64,000 nt of DNA, taken from positions 3,410,001 through 3,474,000 of the forward strand of contig NZ_CP022989.1 of NCBI RefSeq assembly GCF_002278075.1. Reading direction: 5' to 3'. The notes beneath the pieces were generated by a model. It ran no database searches. It saw only the letters and a list, made by a program, of their open reading frames with translations, and was not told where the DNA came from. Shown piece after piece: positions 1 through 10,147 of the stretch (position 1 is the stretch's first letter; each line of letters begins with the position of its first letter). The position numbers were made by a program, and so were the translations under genes. The DNA is from Paraburkholderia aromaticivorans (GTDB lineage: Bacteria > Pseudomonadota > Gammaproteobacteria > Burkholderiales > Burkholderiaceae).

Positions 1-654
1 ATACGCTTGCAGTTGCGCGTCGGTGGGCTGCACCTTCGCCGCGTAGTCGCGCGGATGGAACGCGATGCCCTGCACTTCGCGCTGCTGTTCCGCGAGTTCG
101 GTCAGATGCTGCGCCAGCGTCTTCGACGTGAACGCACTGCCTTGAATGCTGGCCGGCAACTGCTGCGTGGCGATGCTGTAGCGCACGCGTTCGTCGTACT
201 GGTCGGGCGTCATGCCCTGCATGGCGAGCAACTGCTTGTAGCGGTCGACGTCGATCGTGCCGTCGGGGTTCTTCAGCGACGAGATCACCGGATCGTTGAG
301 CAGCACACGGCGCACGGCTTCGTCGGATGCGGTGAGATGCAGGCGCTGCGTTTCATCGGCCAGCACGCGTTGCTCGATCAGACCGTCGAGCATCTGGGCG
401 CGGCGCTCTGGCGTGTCGAACGACTTCATGTCGAACTGCGCGCCGAGCATCTGACGGGCACGGTCGAGTTGCTGACGCATCGCGTTGTCGTATTCAGCGC
501 GCGTGATCTTGTGCCCGTTGACGCTCGCGACGTTTGCGCTTTCGTCAAAGAAGCCGCGAAAGCCCTGAATACCCACAAAACCCAACCCCGGCACAATGAC
601 GAGGATGAGCATGAACATCATCAGGCGTTTGTGATTGCGGAAAAAATCGAGCAT
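1..654 (-). CDS. ppiD: Peptidyl-prolyl isomerase PpiD, N-terminal part (runs off the left edge)
   Basis: Periplasmic membrane-anchored folding factor of the SurA/PpiD type that helps outer-membrane proteins fold. Read on the minus strand from the ATG at 654, it begins MLDFFRNHKRLMMFMLILV, a short basic stretch followed by one hydrophobic anchor. A region with SVNGHKITRAEY follows, typical of the SurA_N-like chaperone part of PpiD. The 218 codons visible have no stop and continue past position 1, so the parvulin domain lies outside the window. Two tRNAs and hupB sit upstream on the same strand, the usual Burkholderia order lon-hupB-tRNAs-ppiD. The family call is secure; completeness cannot be judged. 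Confidence 0.9.
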   Translation of the reverse strand, partial: MLDFFRNHKRLMMFMLILVIVPGLGFVGIQGFRGFFDESANVASVNGHKITRAEYDNAMRQQLDRARQMLGAQFDMKSFDTPERRAQMLDGLIEQRVLADETQRLHLTASDEAVRRVLLNDPVISSLKNPDGTIDVDRYKQLLAMQGMTPDQYDERVRYSIATQQLPASIQGSAFTSKTLAQHLTELAEQQREVQGIAFHPRDYAAKVQPTDAQLQAY

Positions 655-703
655 GCGTGAGGAGTGCCAAAAACAGAACGCCCGATCTTACAACAGCGGG
701 CAA

Positions 704-731
704 TAAAAAAGGCGAACCGGAGTTCGCCTTT
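704..731 (-). terminator. Intrinsic terminator after the tRNA pair
   Basis: A hairpin with 7-bp arms (711-717 with 722-728) is followed on the minus strand by six Ts (complement of 705-710). It lies just downstream of tRNA-Asp and ends the tRNA transcript before ppiD. Confidence 0.85.
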
Positions 732-740
732 CGAGGATAC

Positions 741-817
741 TGGCGGAGTGGACGGGACTCGAACCCGCGACCCCCGGCGTGACAGGCCGGTATTCTAACC
801 GACTGAACTACCACTCC
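741..817 (-). tRNA. tRNA-Asp (anticodon GTC)
   Basis: The minus strand folds into a full cloverleaf: acceptor GGAGTGG paired with CCACTCC, anticodon loop TGTCACG (GTC), T-loop GGTTCGAGTCC and an encoded 3' CCA. Length is 77 nt. Confidence 0.97.
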
Positions 818-853
818 TTATACTGCACTGAAACATTCAGCCGAGTCTGAAAC

Positions 854-929
854 TGGTGGGTGCTGAGAGGCTCGAACTCCCGACCTACGCCTTGTAAGGG
901 CGCCGCTCTACCAACTGAGCTAAGCACCC
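854..929 (-). tRNA. tRNA-Val (anticodon TAC)
   Basis: A minus-strand cloverleaf with acceptor GGGTGCT paired with AGCACCC, anticodon loop CTTACAA (TAC), T-arm GAGTTCGAGCCTC and encoded CCA. It is 76 nt long, lies 36 bp upstream of tRNA-Asp and is probably cotranscribed with it. Confidence 0.97.
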
Positions 930-1019
930 GTTTCACGACTCAGTGCCGCCGCTGCCTGATTAATTGATCGATCCGATCGACTGATTCGATCAACCTTCAT
1001 TCCTCAAGCAGCGAGCCCA

Positions 1020-1292
1020 TTAGTTTAGCGCATCCTTCAGAGCTTTGCCAGGCCTAAATTTAGGAACCTTCGCCGCCTTGATTTTGATGGCGGCGCCGGT
1101 GCGCGGATTGCGCCCGGTGCGCGCGGTACGCTTGCCGACCGCGAACGTGCCGAAACCGACCAACGTCACCGAACCGCCCTTCTTCAACGTGCCTTTGACA
1201 CCACCGATCACAGCATCGAGTGCACGGCCTGCCGCTGCCTTCGAAATGTCGGCTTGCTGTGCAATGTGATCGATCAATTCCGTCTTGTTCAT
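1020..1292 (-). CDS. hupB: DNA-binding protein HU-beta
   Basis: Nucleoid-associated histone-like protein that bends DNA as a dimer. At 90 residues it has the standard HU length. It starts [11 protein letters not shown] and carries the conserved GFGTF turn and the DNA-binding arm [14 protein letters not shown], with a C-terminal [13 protein letters not shown] segment. It lies downstream of lon on the same strand, as in other Burkholderiales and in E. coli (lon-hupB). The 342-bp gap between lon and hupB holds the lon terminator and presumably the hupB promoter; no gene is apparent there. Confidence 0.97.
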   Translation of the reverse strand: MNKTELIDHIAQQADISKAAAGRALDAVIGGVKGTLKKGGSVTLVGFGTFAVGKRTARTGRNPRTGAAIKIKAAKVPKFRPGKALKDALN

Positions 1293-1565
1293 TCCAACCC
1301 CCGAGAATGTTATGGCAATCGTGACGGCGCTCTATAGCGCCTGACATCACGCGGCCGGCCGCCAACGCCGGGCCAATCATTAGAATTGGCCGAAACCCTT
1401 GTGTCAAGCGGGGTTGAGCCTGATGCGAGCGGTTTTGGAGGGGGATTTCCATCACCGTATGTTGCCGCCGATCGATGCGCATACAACCAATCGGCACGCG
1501 CATCCGGGTTTGCTCAATAGGTGGGAAAACGCATCTCGCGAGCCGGCGTACGGCATTGCGCGGGC

Positions 1566-1597
1566 AAAAAAAACCCGCGGTCACGACCGCGGGTTTT
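1566..1597 (-). terminator. Intrinsic terminator of lon
   Basis: A perfect 8-bp stem (CCCGCGGT at 1574-1581 with ACCGCGGG at 1586-1593) with a four-base loop is followed on the minus strand by a T-run (complement of 1566-1573). It sits 40 bp beyond the lon stop, so lon and hupB are probably separate transcripts. Confidence 0.9.
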
Positions 1598-1634
1598 CTT
1601 CCAGCAAACAGCTTCGCTACTGAGCGCCTTGGTG

Positions 1635-4058
1635 TCAGTGCTTCACGACCTCGGTTGCTGCGGCGTCTTTGCCCGGCTCTGCTGCAACCGGCGCAGCAGG
1701 CTTAGGCTCTTCCTCCGGCAGCGCCGCGGGTACGCGTTCGAGCGCCAGTTCGAGCACCTTGTCGATCCAACGGACCGGCACGATTTCGATCGCGTTCTTC
1801 ACGTTATCCGGAATCTCCGTCAAGTCTTTGACGTTTTCTTCCGGAATCAGCACCAGCTTGATCCCGCCGCGATGCGCCGCCAGCAGTTTTTCCTTCAGGC
1901 CGCCGATCGGCAGAACTTCGCCACGCAACGTGATTTCGCCCGTCATCGCGACATCGGCACGTACCGGAATTCCGGTCAATACCGACACCAGCGCGGTCGT
2001 CATTGCGATGCCGGCGGACGGACCGTCTTTTGGCGTCGCGCCTTCCGGCACGTGGATGTGAATGTCCTGCTTCTCGAACGCTTCGTCCTTGACACCGAGA
2101 CGACGCGAGCGCGAACGAACCACCGAGCGTGCGGCTTCGACGGATTCCTTCATCACGTCGCCGAGCGAACCCGTGCGGATCACGTTGCCCTTGCCCGGCA
2201 TCACCGCGGCTTCGATGGTCAGCAGATCGCCGCCCACTTCCGTCCACGCGAGACCCGTGACCTGGCCAACCTGATTCTCCTTCGCAGCCAGACCGAAGTC
2301 GTACTTGCGCACGCCAAGGAACGTGTCGAGGTTGCTGCCGTCCACCTTCACCGCCCCTTCCGCCTTCTTCAGCAGAAGCATCTTCACGACCTTGCGGCAG
2401 ATCTTCGAAATTTCCCGCTCGAGCGAACGCACGCCGGCTTCACGCGTGTAGTAACGAATGATGTCGCGGATCGCGGTTTCCGTCACATCGACCTCGCCAT
2501 CCTTGAGGCCGTTGTTCTTCTTTTGCTTGGGCAAAAGATAACGTTGCGCGATGCTGACCTTCTCGTCTTCCGTGTAACCCGACAGGCGGATCACTTCCAT
2601 CCGGTCGAGCAGCGGCGGCGGAATGTTCAGCGAGTTCGACGTCGCCACGAACATCACGTCCGACAGATCGAAGTCGACTTCGACATAGTGGTCGGCGAAC
2701 GTATGGTTCTGTTCCGGATCAAGCACTTCCAGCAAGGCCGACGACGGATCGCCGCGGAAATCCTGGCCCATCTTGTCGACTTCGTCGAGCAGGAAGAGCG
2801 GATTGCGCACGCCGACCTTGGTCAGGCTTTGCAGAATCTTGCCGGGCATCGAACCAATGTACGTACGACGGTGACCACGAATCTCGGCTTCATCGCGCAC
2901 GCCGCCGAGCGCCATGCGCACGAACTTGCGGTTCGTGGCGCGAGCGATCGACTGACCCAGCGACGTCTTACCGACACCCGGAGGCCCAACGAGGCACAGG
3001 ATCGGCGCTTTGACCTTGTCGACACGTTGCTGGACCGCGAGATACTCGAGAATGCGTTCCTTCACTTTCTCGAGACCGAAGTGGTCTTCGTCGAGCACGC
3101 GTTCCGCATTCGAGAGGTCGTTGTTGACCTTGCTCTTCTTGCGCCACGGCAAGCCGATCAGCGTGTCGATGTAGTTGCGCACGACGGTCGCTTCAGCCGA
3201 CATAGGCGACATCAGCTTGAGCTTTTTCAGCTCGGCGTCGGCCTTCTTCTTGGCTTCCTTCGGCATGCGGGCAGCCGTGATGCGCTTCTCGAGTTCTTCG
3301 AGATCCGCACCTTCTTCACCTTCGCCGAGTTCCTTCTGGATCGCCTTGACCTGTTCGTTCAGGTAGTACTCGCGCTGGCTCTTTTCCATCTGGCGTTTCA
3401 CACGCCCGCGGATGCGCTTTTCGACCTGCAGGATGTCGATCTCGGCTTCGAGTTGCGCGAGCAGATGCTCGAGCCGCTCGATGACCGGGAACATTTCGAG
3501 GATGTGCTGCTTCTGATCGAGCTTGAGCGGCAGATGCGCCGCGATCGTGTCGGCCAGACGCCCAGCCTCGTCGATACCCGACAGCGACGTCAGGATCTCC
3601 GGCGGGATCTTCTTGTTCAGCTTCACATACTGGTCGAACTGCGACACGATCGCGCGGCGCAGCGCTTCGGTTTCAGCGCTGTCGGCGTGGTCGGGTTCGA
3701 GCGGCATGACTTCGCACGAAAACTGCGTTTCCTGTTCTTCGATGGAAAGCGTTTTCGCCCGCTGCAAGCCTTCGACCAGCACCTTGACGGTGCCATCGGG
3801 CAGCTTGAGCATTTGCAGGATGTTCGCAACGCACCCTACTTCGTACATGTCCTTTTCGGTCGGCTCATCTTTCGCAGCCGTTTTCTGGGCGACGAGCATG
3901 ATGTGCTTGCCGCCTTCCATCGCTGCTTCGAGAGCCTTGATCGACTTCGGGCGGCCTACGAAGAGCGGAATCACCATGTGCGGGAAGACGACTACGTCGC
4001 GCAGCGGGAGCAGCGGGAGCGTAATGCGTTCCGGCGGAAGGAGTTGGGTTCCTGACAT
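1635..4058 (-). CDS. lon: ATP-dependent protease Lon (La)
   Basis: Cytoplasmic AAA+ serine protease that degrades misfolded and regulatory proteins. The 807 residues match the family. Domains in order: an N-terminal LON substrate domain ([19 protein letters not shown]), a coiled-coil linker, the AAA+ module with Walker [10 protein letters not shown] and Walker [10 protein letters not shown], and a C-terminal peptidase with the catalytic serine in [11 protein letters not shown] and the catalytic lysine near [15 protein letters not shown] short acidic/alanine tail ends the protein. It lies downstream of clpX in the classic clpP-clpX-lon order but behind a terminator, so it has its own promoter in the clpX-lon gap. 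Confidence 0.98.
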   Translation of the reverse strand: MSGTQLLPPERITLPLLPLRDVVVFPHMVIPLFVGRPKSIKALEAAMEGGKHIMLVAQKTAAKDEPTEKDMYEVGCVANILQMLKLPDGTVKVLVEGLQRAKTLSIEEQETQFSCEVMPLEPDHADSAETEALRRAIVSQFDQYVKLNKKIPPEILTSLSGIDEAGRLADTIAAHLPLKLDQKQHILEMFPVIERLEHLLAQLEAEIDILQVEKRIRGRVKRQMEKSQREYYLNEQVKAIQKELGEGEEGADLEELEKRITAARMPKEAKKKADAELKKLKLMSPMSAEATVVRNYIDTLIGLPWRKKSKVNNDLSNAERVLDEDHFGLEKVKERILEYLAVQQRVDKVKAPILCLVGPPGVGKTSLGQSIARATNRKFVRMALGGVRDEAEIRGHRRTYIGSMPGKILQSLTKVGVRNPLFLLDEVDKMGQDFRGDPSSALLEVLDPEQNHTFADHYVEVDFDLSDVMFVATSNSLNIPPPLLDRMEVIRLSGYTEDEKVSIAQRYLLPKQKKNNGLKDGEVDVTETAIRDIIRYYTREAGVRSLEREISKICRKVVKMLLLKKAEGAVKVDGSNLDTFLGVRKYDFGLAAKENQVGQVTGLAWTEVGGDLLTIEAAVMPGKGNVIRTGSLGDVMKESVEAARSVVRSRSRRLGVKDEAFEKQDIHIHVPEGATPKDGPSAGIAMTTALVSVLTGIPVRADVAMTGEITLRGEVLPIGGLKEKLLAAHRGGIKLVLIPEENVKDLTEIPDNVKNAIEIVPVRWIDKVLELALERVPAALPEEEPKPAAPVAAEPGKDAAATEVVKH

Positions 4059-4139
4059 TTCATTTCCCCATGAGTGGAATCAGTTCGTTCGATAGGTGAG
4101 GCCAGCAGAAAAGATTGCAAGCCTCCGCGTGTGGGAAAA

Positions 4140-4169
4140 GTTCAGTGACTCCGAAGGTTCAGTGACTCC
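4140..4169. repeat. 13-bp direct repeat in the lon upstream region
   Basis: GTTCAGTGACTCC occurs at 4140-4152 and again at 4157-4169, a 17-bp period, between the lon start (4058) and the clpX terminator. It could be a small tandem duplication or a pair of regulator half-sites. I do not recognise the motif. Confidence 0.6.
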
Positions 4170-4204
4170 ATAGTGAAAACAACCATCCTGACCACACGAT
4201 AAAC

Positions 4205-4243
4205 GAAAAAAGCCGTTCACGTTGCCATGAACGGCTTTTTTTG
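4205..4243 (-). terminator. Intrinsic terminator of clpX
   Basis: The stem AGCCGTTCA / TGAACGGCT encloses a short loop and has A-runs on the left and T-runs on the right, so it may act in both directions. It lies 20-55 bp beyond the clpX stop and separates clpX from lon. Confidence 0.85.
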
Positions 4244-4261
4244 CAAGAACCCGAAAGCCGA

Positions 4262-5533
4262 TCAGTTCGAACCCGCGACCTTGGGCGCGTCTTCGTAGAT
4301 CAGTAGCGGTTTGCCGTCGCCGTCAATAACGTTGTCGTCGATGATGACCTTGCTAACGCCTTTCATTTGCGGCAGGTCGTACATCACATCAAGCAACGCC
4401 TGTTCCAGGATGGAGCGCAGCCCACGAGCACCCGTCTTGCGGCGGATCGCCTTACGCGCCACAGCCTGTAGCGCAGCCGGGCGAATTTCGAGCTCGACGC
4501 GTTCCATATTGAACAGCTTGTGGTACTGCTTCACCAGCGCATTCTTCGGTTCGACGAGGATTTTCATCAACGCCGTTTCGTCGAGCTTGCCGAGCGTGGC
4601 CACCACCGGCAGCCGGCCGATCAACTCGGGAATCAGGCCGAACTTGATCAGATCTTCCGGTTCCACTTCGCGCAGCACTTCGCCCGCGTCGCGGTCCTGC
4701 TTGCTCTTCACGCTTGCGCCGAAGCCGATGCCGGTTTTCTCGGTACGATCGACAATGACCTTTTCGAGGCCGTCGAACGCGCCACCGCAAATGAACAGAA
4801 TGTTGGTGGTGTCGACCTGGATGAAATCCTGATTCGGGTGCTTACGCCCGCCCTGCGGCGGCACCGACGCCATCGTGCCCTCAACCAGCTTGAGCAATGC
4901 CTGCTGCACGCCCTCACCCGAGACATCGCGGGTGATCGACGGGTTGTCGGACTTGCGGCTGATCTTGTCGATTTCGTCGATATAAACAATGCCGCGCTGG
5001 GCCTTGTCCACTTCGTAATTGCAGTTTTGCAGCAGCTTCTGAATGATGTTCTCGACGTCTTCACCGACGTAGCCAGCTTCGGTCAGCGTGGTTGCGTCGG
5101 CAATCACGAACGGAACGTTCAGAAGGCGCGCAAGCGTCTGCGCGAGCAGCGTCTTGCCGGAACCGGTCGGGCCGATCAGCAGGATGTTGCTCTTGGACAG
5201 CTCGATCTCGTCCTTCTTGTCGAGATGCTTCAGGCGCTTGTAGTGGTTGTACACCGCCACGGCGAGAATCTTCTTCGCGCGTTCCTGACCGATTACATAC
5301 TGGTCGAGGATTTCACGGATTTCCTGCGGACTCGGCAGATCGGACTTGGACAAGCCCGCCTCGATGCCCGCACCTGCAGCCTCATCGCGGATGATTTCGT
5401 TGCACAGGTCGATACATTCATCACAGATGAACACCGACGGGCCGGCAATCAGCTTCTTCACTTCATGCTGGCTCTTGCCGCAAAACGAGCAATACAACAG
5501 CTTTTCGCTGTTAGAACCTTTCTTGTCCGCCAT
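4262..5533 (-). CDS. clpX: ATP-dependent Clp protease ATP-binding subunit ClpX
   Basis: AAA+ unfoldase that feeds tagged substrates to ClpP. The 423 residues are standard. The N-terminal zinc-binding domain has CSFCGKSQ and CDECIDLC cysteine pairs. Walker A is [12 protein letters not shown], Walker B is [11 protein letters not shown], the pore loop is GYVGEDV, and the ClpP-docking IGF loop is seen as TGIGFGA. It lies downstream of clpP (183-bp gap) on the same strand. Confidence 0.98.
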   Translation of the reverse strand: MADKKGSNSEKLLYCSFCGKSQHEVKKLIAGPSVFICDECIDLCNEIIRDEAAGAGIEAGLSKSDLPSPQEIREILDQYVIGQERAKKILAVAVYNHYKRLKHLDKKDEIELSKSNILLIGPTGSGKTLLAQTLARLLNVPFVIADATTLTEAGYVGEDVENIIQKLLQNCNYEVDKAQRGIVYIDEIDKISRKSDNPSITRDVSGEGVQQALLKLVEGTMASVPPQGGRKHPNQDFIQVDTTNILFICGGAFDGLEKVIVDRTEKTGIGFGASVKSKQDRDAGEVLREVEPEDLIKFGLIPELIGRLPVVATLGKLDETALMKILVEPKNALVKQYHKLFNMERVELEIRPAALQAVARKAIRRKTGARGLRSILEQALLDVMYDLPQMKGVSKVIIDDNVIDGDGKPLLIYEDAPKVAGSN

Positions 5534-5716
5534 AGATGTGTGAGCCTCCGGACACTCGATTACATGATACGCCGTTTGCCCCCGCCTCGCAGTTTGGGCG
5601 CGGCAGGGACTGAGCCAGGGTGACGGCGTTTGCCGCAGGCGCTCGGACGAGTCTTGATTGTTTCACAATCGATCCGCTGACGGTTTTGCCCCAACCAGGG
5701 GCAAAACCGCACCAGA

Positions 5717-6370
5717 TCAAGGACGCTTGTGCGCCACCTGGTCAACCAGACCGTAAGCTTGCGCGTCGTCGCCGGACATGAAGTTGTCGCGATCGGTGTC
5801 GCGCGCGATACGCTCGACCGGTTGGCCGGTGTGATGCGCAAGCAGATGGTTCAGCCGTTCCTTCAAATACAGGATTTCGCGCGCCTGAATTTCGATGTCC
5901 GACGCCTGACCACGCGCGCCGCCAAGCGGCTGGTGAATCATCACCCGCGAATTCGGCAGAGCAAAACGCTTGCCTTTCGCGCCCGCTGCGAGCAGGAACG
6001 CGCCCATACTTGCCGCGAGACCCATGCACAGCGTGGAGACGTCCGGCTTGATGAACTGCATCGTATCGTAAATCGCCATGCCGGCCGACACCGAACCGCC
6101 CGGGCTGTTGATGTAGAAACTGATGTCCTTGTCCGGGTTCTCGCTTTCGAGGAACAGCATCTGCGCGACGACGAGATTGGCCGTCTGGTCGTTCACTTCG
6201 CCGACCAGGAACACAATGCGCTCCTTCAGCAGACGGGAATAAATGTCGTACGAGCGCTCGCCCCGGCCGCTCGTCTCCACGACGATCGGCACAAGTCCGA
6301 GCGCCTGCGCTTCGAGATCCCGCGACGACTGGGAGGTCAACGTGTCCAGCATTTGAGCGCGAAAGGTCAT
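5717..6370 (-). CDS. clpP: ATP-dependent Clp protease proteolytic subunit ClpP
   Basis: Serine peptidase that forms the tetradecameric chamber working with ClpX. The 217 residues are the usual size. The catalytic serine is Ser121 in GLAASMGAF and the histidine is His146 in MIHQPLGG; the aspartate lies in the DRDNFMS segment. The N-terminus (about 20 residues before LGLVPIVVE) is the normal propeptide. It lies between tig and clpX in the conserved tig-clpP-clpX cluster. Confidence 0.98.
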   Translation of the reverse strand: MTFRAQMLDTLTSQSSRDLEAQALGLVPIVVETSGRGERSYDIYSRLLKERIVFLVGEVNDQTANLVVAQMLFLESENPDKDISFYINSPGGSVSAGMAIYDTMQFIKPDVSTLCMGLAASMGAFLLAAGAKGKRFALPNSRVMIHQPLGGARGQASDIEIQAREILYLKERLNHLLAHHTGQPVERIARDTDRDNFMSGDDAQAYGLVDQVAHKRP

Positions 6371-6504
6371 GCAATGGATCCTTGTCTGAAATATTCTGAA
6401 TATTACATGCTAGACAGGTGTGGTCGACGACCCCGTATTCAAGTGCGCGATCAGTGCGGCGGGATGCGTGACACCATGCCCAACGCAACACACTTTCGCA
6501 ACAC

Positions 6505-6555
6505 GAAAAAACGGCGTGCGGGCCGTCGCTCCGACAGCCGGCACGCCGTTGCAGC
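6505..6555 (-). terminator. Intrinsic terminator of tig
   Basis: A 9-bp stem (ACGGCGTGC at 6511-6519 with GCACGCCGT at 6541-6549) has a large GC-rich loop that can itself pair. A T-run follows on the minus strand (complement of 6506-6510). It begins 12 bp past the tig stop. Confidence 0.8.
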
Positions 6556-6560
6556 GACGC

Positions 6561-7907
6561 TTACGCTTGCGCCGTTGCGCTTGCCAGTTCTTCGAAGCTC
6601 ACTTCCTTGTCCGTCACCTTGGCCTTGCTGAGCACGAAATCGACGACGTTGGCTTCAACGACGTACGCTTCCATTTCGGCAAGGCGTTGCTGGTTGGAAT
6701 AATACCAGCGGACGACTTCCTTCGGGTCTTCGTAGCTTTTCGCGAATTCGTCCACTTCGGCGCGAATCTGCTCCGGCTTGGCTTGCAGTTCATTGGCCTT
6801 GACCAGCTCGGCCAGCACGAGACCCAGCTTGACGCGACGCTCGGCCTGTTCCTTGAACATCGCAGCCGGAATCGGCGCATCTTTGGCGTTGGGCACGCCG
6901 CGTTGTTCCAGATCCTGACGCGCCATCGCGACGAGGCGTTCCTGATCCTGTTCGATCAGCGCGTTCGGCACGTCGAGTTCCGAAATCTTCAGGAGCGCGT
7001 CCATCACCTGGTTCTTGACGATGGCTTGCGTGCGGCGCTTCGCTTCGCGTTCGAGATTGTCTTTGATCTCGGCGCGCATCTTGGTCAGGTCGCCGTCTTC
7101 GATACCGAGCGACTTCGCGAACTCAGCGTCGATTTCCGGCAGGTGCGGCCACTCGATCTTCTTCATCGTGATCGTGAATTGCGCGGTCTTGCCGGCAACT
7201 TCCTTGCCGTGATAGTCCTCGGGGAATGCCAGATCGAATTCCTTCGACTCGCCGACCTTCAGGCCCGTGGCTGCCTTTTCGAATTCCGGCAGCATGCGGC
7301 CTTCGCCCAGCACGAACGCGAAGTCGTCCGCGCTGCCGCCCTGGAACACTTCACCCTCGATCTTGCCGACGAAGTCGACCGTCACGCGATCGCCTTCTTT
7401 CGCTGCCGTGTCGCCGCCGCCGTCGCCGTGCTCGCCGGCTTCGCCGCGAGCGTGGAAGTGCACGCGCTGCTTGCGCAGGATGTCCAGCGTGCGGTCGATT
7501 TCAGCTTCGCTGATGGTGGTCGTGGTGCGCTCGATTTCCGCCGTGGCGACGTCGCCCAGCTTCACGTCCGGATACACCTCGAACGTGGCGTCGAACGCGT
7601 AGTCGCCTTCAACGGCGTCGCTCTTCGGCGCAAAGCTCGGCTGACCGGCGACGCGCAGGTTTTCGGCGCGGCTGATGTCGAAGAATTCCTTGCCGACCTT
7701 GTCGCTCAGCACTTCGGCTTCCACCTGGCCCGAATACTGTTGCGTCACCATCTTGAGCGGCACCTTGCCCGGGCGGAAACCCGGCATGCGCACGTTCTTC
7801 GCGAGTTGACGGATACGCGAATCCACTTCCTTCTGCACGGCGTCCTTCGGCAGGGAAATCGTAACGCGGCGTTCGAGCTTGCCGAGGTTCTCAACAACGT
7901 TAGCCAT
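6561..7907 (-). CDS. tig: Trigger factor
   Basis: Ribosome-associated chaperone and peptidyl-prolyl isomerase that meets nascent chains at the exit tunnel. The 448 residues fit the family. The N-terminal domain contains the ribosome-docking signature as [11 protein letters not shown]. The FKBP-type PPIase domain lies around [21 protein letters not shown], and a long helical C-terminal chaperone domain follows. It is first in the tig-clpP-clpX set. Confidence 0.98.
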   Translation of the reverse strand: MANVVENLGKLERRVTISLPKDAVQKEVDSRIRQLAKNVRMPGFRPGKVPLKMVTQQYSGQVEAEVLSDKVGKEFFDISRAENLRVAGQPSFAPKSDAVEGDYAFDATFEVYPDVKLGDVATAEIERTTTTISEAEIDRTLDILRKQRVHFHARGEAGEHGDGGGDTAAKEGDRVTVDFVGKIEGEVFQGGSADDFAFVLGEGRMLPEFEKAATGLKVGESKEFDLAFPEDYHGKEVAGKTAQFTITMKKIEWPHLPEIDAEFAKSLGIEDGDLTKMRAEIKDNLEREAKRRTQAIVKNQVMDALLKISELDVPNALIEQDQERLVAMARQDLEQRGVPNAKDAPIPAAMFKEQAERRVKLGLVLAELVKANELQAKPEQIRAEVDEFAKSYEDPKEVVRWYYSNQQRLAEMEAYVVEANVVDFVLSKAKVTDKEVSFEELASATAQA

Positions 7908-8462
7908 GGCTTCAATCGTCCTAAAATTATTCGAGCGAATCAGTTATCTTCTCCGTGCCGCTTGTCGATGTTGCGCGGTGTCGCGCAGTGTGGCGATCAC
8001 GTCTTGAGCATCGATTGCGCGCCTGCGCCGCGGGCTTGCAGGCCGCCGGCAGCACGGTTGGGTCCAAAGAGCCGAATATTTTAGCAAACTATTGGCGCGC
8101 CTAGCCGGGATTCGATGAATGCGCGCGTTTTTATCGGGATTTCGCTCGGATTCCAGCCGCTTCCGACCTGTTTCAGGCCGGTTTGCACCCTGTTCCGGTG
8201 CGCCCCCGGCGCCGCGTCGCCGCGCAGGCTGCGCCGTTTGCCGGCGCAATCCGGACGCGTCGCGCCGCCTCACGTCGAGGTTGCGCATCGGCGCACGGAT
8301 GTGCCCCGCGCTGGCGGCGTGGCCGTCGACGATGCCGGCTATGCCATTCGACATATTCAGTCGGCGCGCCCATGCTGATAAGCTAACGGACGCGCTCGGG
8401 GCTGCGCCCGCATCCCGTCATTTCACCCACCCTCGCAACGACTCCAACCATTCAGAGACACC
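7908..8462. other. Intergenic region between divergent tig and the glycerate kinase gene
   Basis: This 555-bp interval separates two divergently read genes and should contain both promoters. Overlapping open frames on both strands here are arginine- and alanine-rich and show no recognisable domain, so I do not call a gene. No repeat or copy of the GGACCTTGGTCC motif is seen. Confidence 0.6.
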
Positions 8463-9608
8463 ATGCCGAATTCGCCGTCCTCGCCCGTCGTCGTCATTGC
8501 TCCCGATTCCTTCAAAGGCTCGCTTAGCGCGGAACAGGTCGCGCAAGCGATCGCTTCGGGCATCCAGCGCGCCCGCCCCGACGCGAGCGTGCGCATCTGC
8601 CCGATGGCCGACGGCGGCGAAGGCACGCTCGACGCCATGCTCACGAGCGGCGGCGAGCGCCGCAAGCTGAGCGTGCGCGGCGCGGCCGGCCCGGTGCGCG
8701 AGGCGCTTACGGGCCTGCTGGCCGACGGCAGCGCGATCATCGAGACGGCGGAGGTCGTCGGCATTACGGATCCGGTGGGAATGGGCGTGCCCGTCGAGGC
8801 GCGCAGCACGCGCGGCATGGGCGAAGCGATCCGCGCGCTGATGGACGCCGGCGTGCGGCGCTTCTTCGTCGCGCTTGGCGGCAGCAGCACGAACGACGGC
8901 GGCGCGGGCCTGCTGGCCGGCCTCGGCCTCAAGCTCTTCGACGCGCGGAACAACGAACTCGACGCCACGCCGGAGCAGCTCGCGCGCCTCGCGCGAGTGG
9001 ACGTGTCGCAACTCGACGCACGCCTTGCGGACACGCAGTTCATCGGCATGTCGGACGTCGACAACCCGCTTACCGGCGAACACGGCGCAACCGCGGTGTT
9101 CGGCCCGCAAAAGGGCGTGAAACCCGAGCAGCTTGCCTCGATCGACGCCGCGCTTGTCCGCTTTGCCGATCTGCTCGAAGCGGCGCTCGGCCGCGCGGCG
9201 CGCGACCAACCCGGCGCGGGCGCGGCCGGCGGCCTCGGCTTCGCGCTGCATATGCTCGGCGCGCAGTTCGAACCGGGCGCCGAAACCGTCGCGCGGCAAA
9301 TTGGCCTGGACGCCGCGCTCGAAGGCGCGAACTGGCTGATCACGGGTGAAGGCCGTTCGGACGTGCAAACGCTGCATGGCAAAGCGCCCTTCGTCGCCTG
9401 CCGTCACGCGCAGGCAGCGGGCGTGCCGGCCACGCTGCTCTCGGGCGCGGTCGACTCCACCGCCTTGCCGCGCCTGGCCGAATATTTCAGCGGATGCTTC
9501 TCGCCCGCCCCCGGCCCGATCACGCTCGAGGTCGCGATTCGCGACGCGGCGCGCCTGCTGGCGGATGAAGCCGAACAGTTGACGCGCCTGAAGTACGGCA
9601 CGCGTTGA
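8463..9608 (+). CDS. Glycerate kinase (GlxK/GarK family)
   Basis: Phosphorylates D-glycerate to a phosphoglycerate, feeding glyoxylate or tartronate-semialdehyde catabolism into glycolysis. The 381 residues are the family length. Signatures are the N-terminal IAPDSFKGSLSAEQVA, the glycine-rich ICPMADGGEGTLDAM, the LGGSSTNDGGAGLL segment and ITGEGRSDVQTLHGKAP. The gene is monocistronic or paired with the marR gene 62 bp downstream. Family certainty is high; whether the product is 2- or 3-phosphoglycerate cannot be read from the sequence. Confidence 0.93.
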   Translation: MPNSPSSPVVVIAPDSFKGSLSAEQVAQAIASGIQRARPDASVRICPMADGGEGTLDAMLTSGGERRKLSVRGAAGPVREALTGLLADGSAIIETAEVVGITDPVGMGVPVEARSTRGMGEAIRALMDAGVRRFFVALGGSSTNDGGAGLLAGLGLKLFDARNNELDATPEQLARLARVDVSQLDARLADTQFIGMSDVDNPLTGEHGATAVFGPQKGVKPEQLASIDAALVRFADLLEAALGRAARDQPGAGAAGGLGFALHMLGAQFEPGAETVARQIGLDAALEGANWLITGEGRSDVQTLHGKAPFVACRHAQAAGVPATLLSGAVDSTALPRLAEYFSGCFSPAPGPITLEVAIRDAARLLADEAEQLTRLKYGTR

Positions 9609-9670
9609 CCGGCGGGACGGTTGCGGCAACAATCACAGCGCCGCGACCGCTCACTCATTACGGGAAGACC

Positions 9671-10120
9671 ATGAAGGCACCCAAAGCCGGGCTCGAACAA
9701 TTCCTCACGTACCGTCTGCATGTTCTCAACAAACTCGCCGAGCGCGGCATCAGCGAACGCTATCAGGACAAGCTCGGCGTGACCTTGCCCGAGGCGCGGG
9801 TGATCGCGTCGGTGGGATCGTTCGGGCCGTTCTCGATCATGGAATTGGCAAGGCATGCCAATCTCGACAAAAGCCAGGCGAGCCGCGCCGCCGAAGCGTT
9901 GATCAAACAAGGGCTCGTGAAGCGCGAGCCGAGCGCCGAAGACGGCCGTGTCGTGCTGGTCTCGCTCACGCCGGAGGGACGCGCGCTGTATCGCAAGGTG
10001 ATGCCGATCGCGCGCAAGTGGAACGGCGACATGTTCGCCTGTCTCGACGAGCAGGAGCAACTCGCCTTCGGCCACGCGCTCGACAAGATTATCGGCACGA
10101 TGACGGCGCGCGAGGAGTGA
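9671..10120 (+). CDS. MarR-family transcriptional regulator
   Basis: Winged-helix regulator of 149 residues. The recognition region reads IMELARHANLDKSQASRAAEALIKQGLVKRE, and the wing follows as AEDGRVVLVSLTPEGRALY, both typical of MarR proteins. I chose the ATG at 9671 over an upstream in-frame start because the protein then begins at the usual MarR N-terminal helix. It lies just after glycerate kinase on the same strand and may regulate it or the neighbouring membrane genes. The ligand is unknown. Confidence 0.88.
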   Translation: MKAPKAGLEQFLTYRLHVLNKLAERGISERYQDKLGVTLPEARVIASVGSFGPFSIMELARHANLDKSQASRAAEALIKQGLVKREPSAEDGRVVLVSLTPEGRALYRKVMPIARKWNGDMFACLDEQEQLAFGHALDKIIGTMTAREE

Positions 10121-10147
10121 CCTGCGCGCCGTATGCGGGCGCCGGCT

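Noticed and set aside
1521..4055. Very long open frame (844 codons) on the plus strand opposite lon
   Set aside because: It is the antisense shadow of lon, caused by high GC and codon bias. Its translation is rich in Arg/His/Phe and shows no domain.
6420..8084. 554-codon plus-strand frame opposite tig
   Set aside because: Shadow of trigger factor; no start signal or domain.
7944..8354. 136-codon minus-strand frame between tig and glycerate kinase
   Set aside because: Arg/Ala-rich, no ribosome site, overlaps competing frames on the other strand; more likely promoter DNA.
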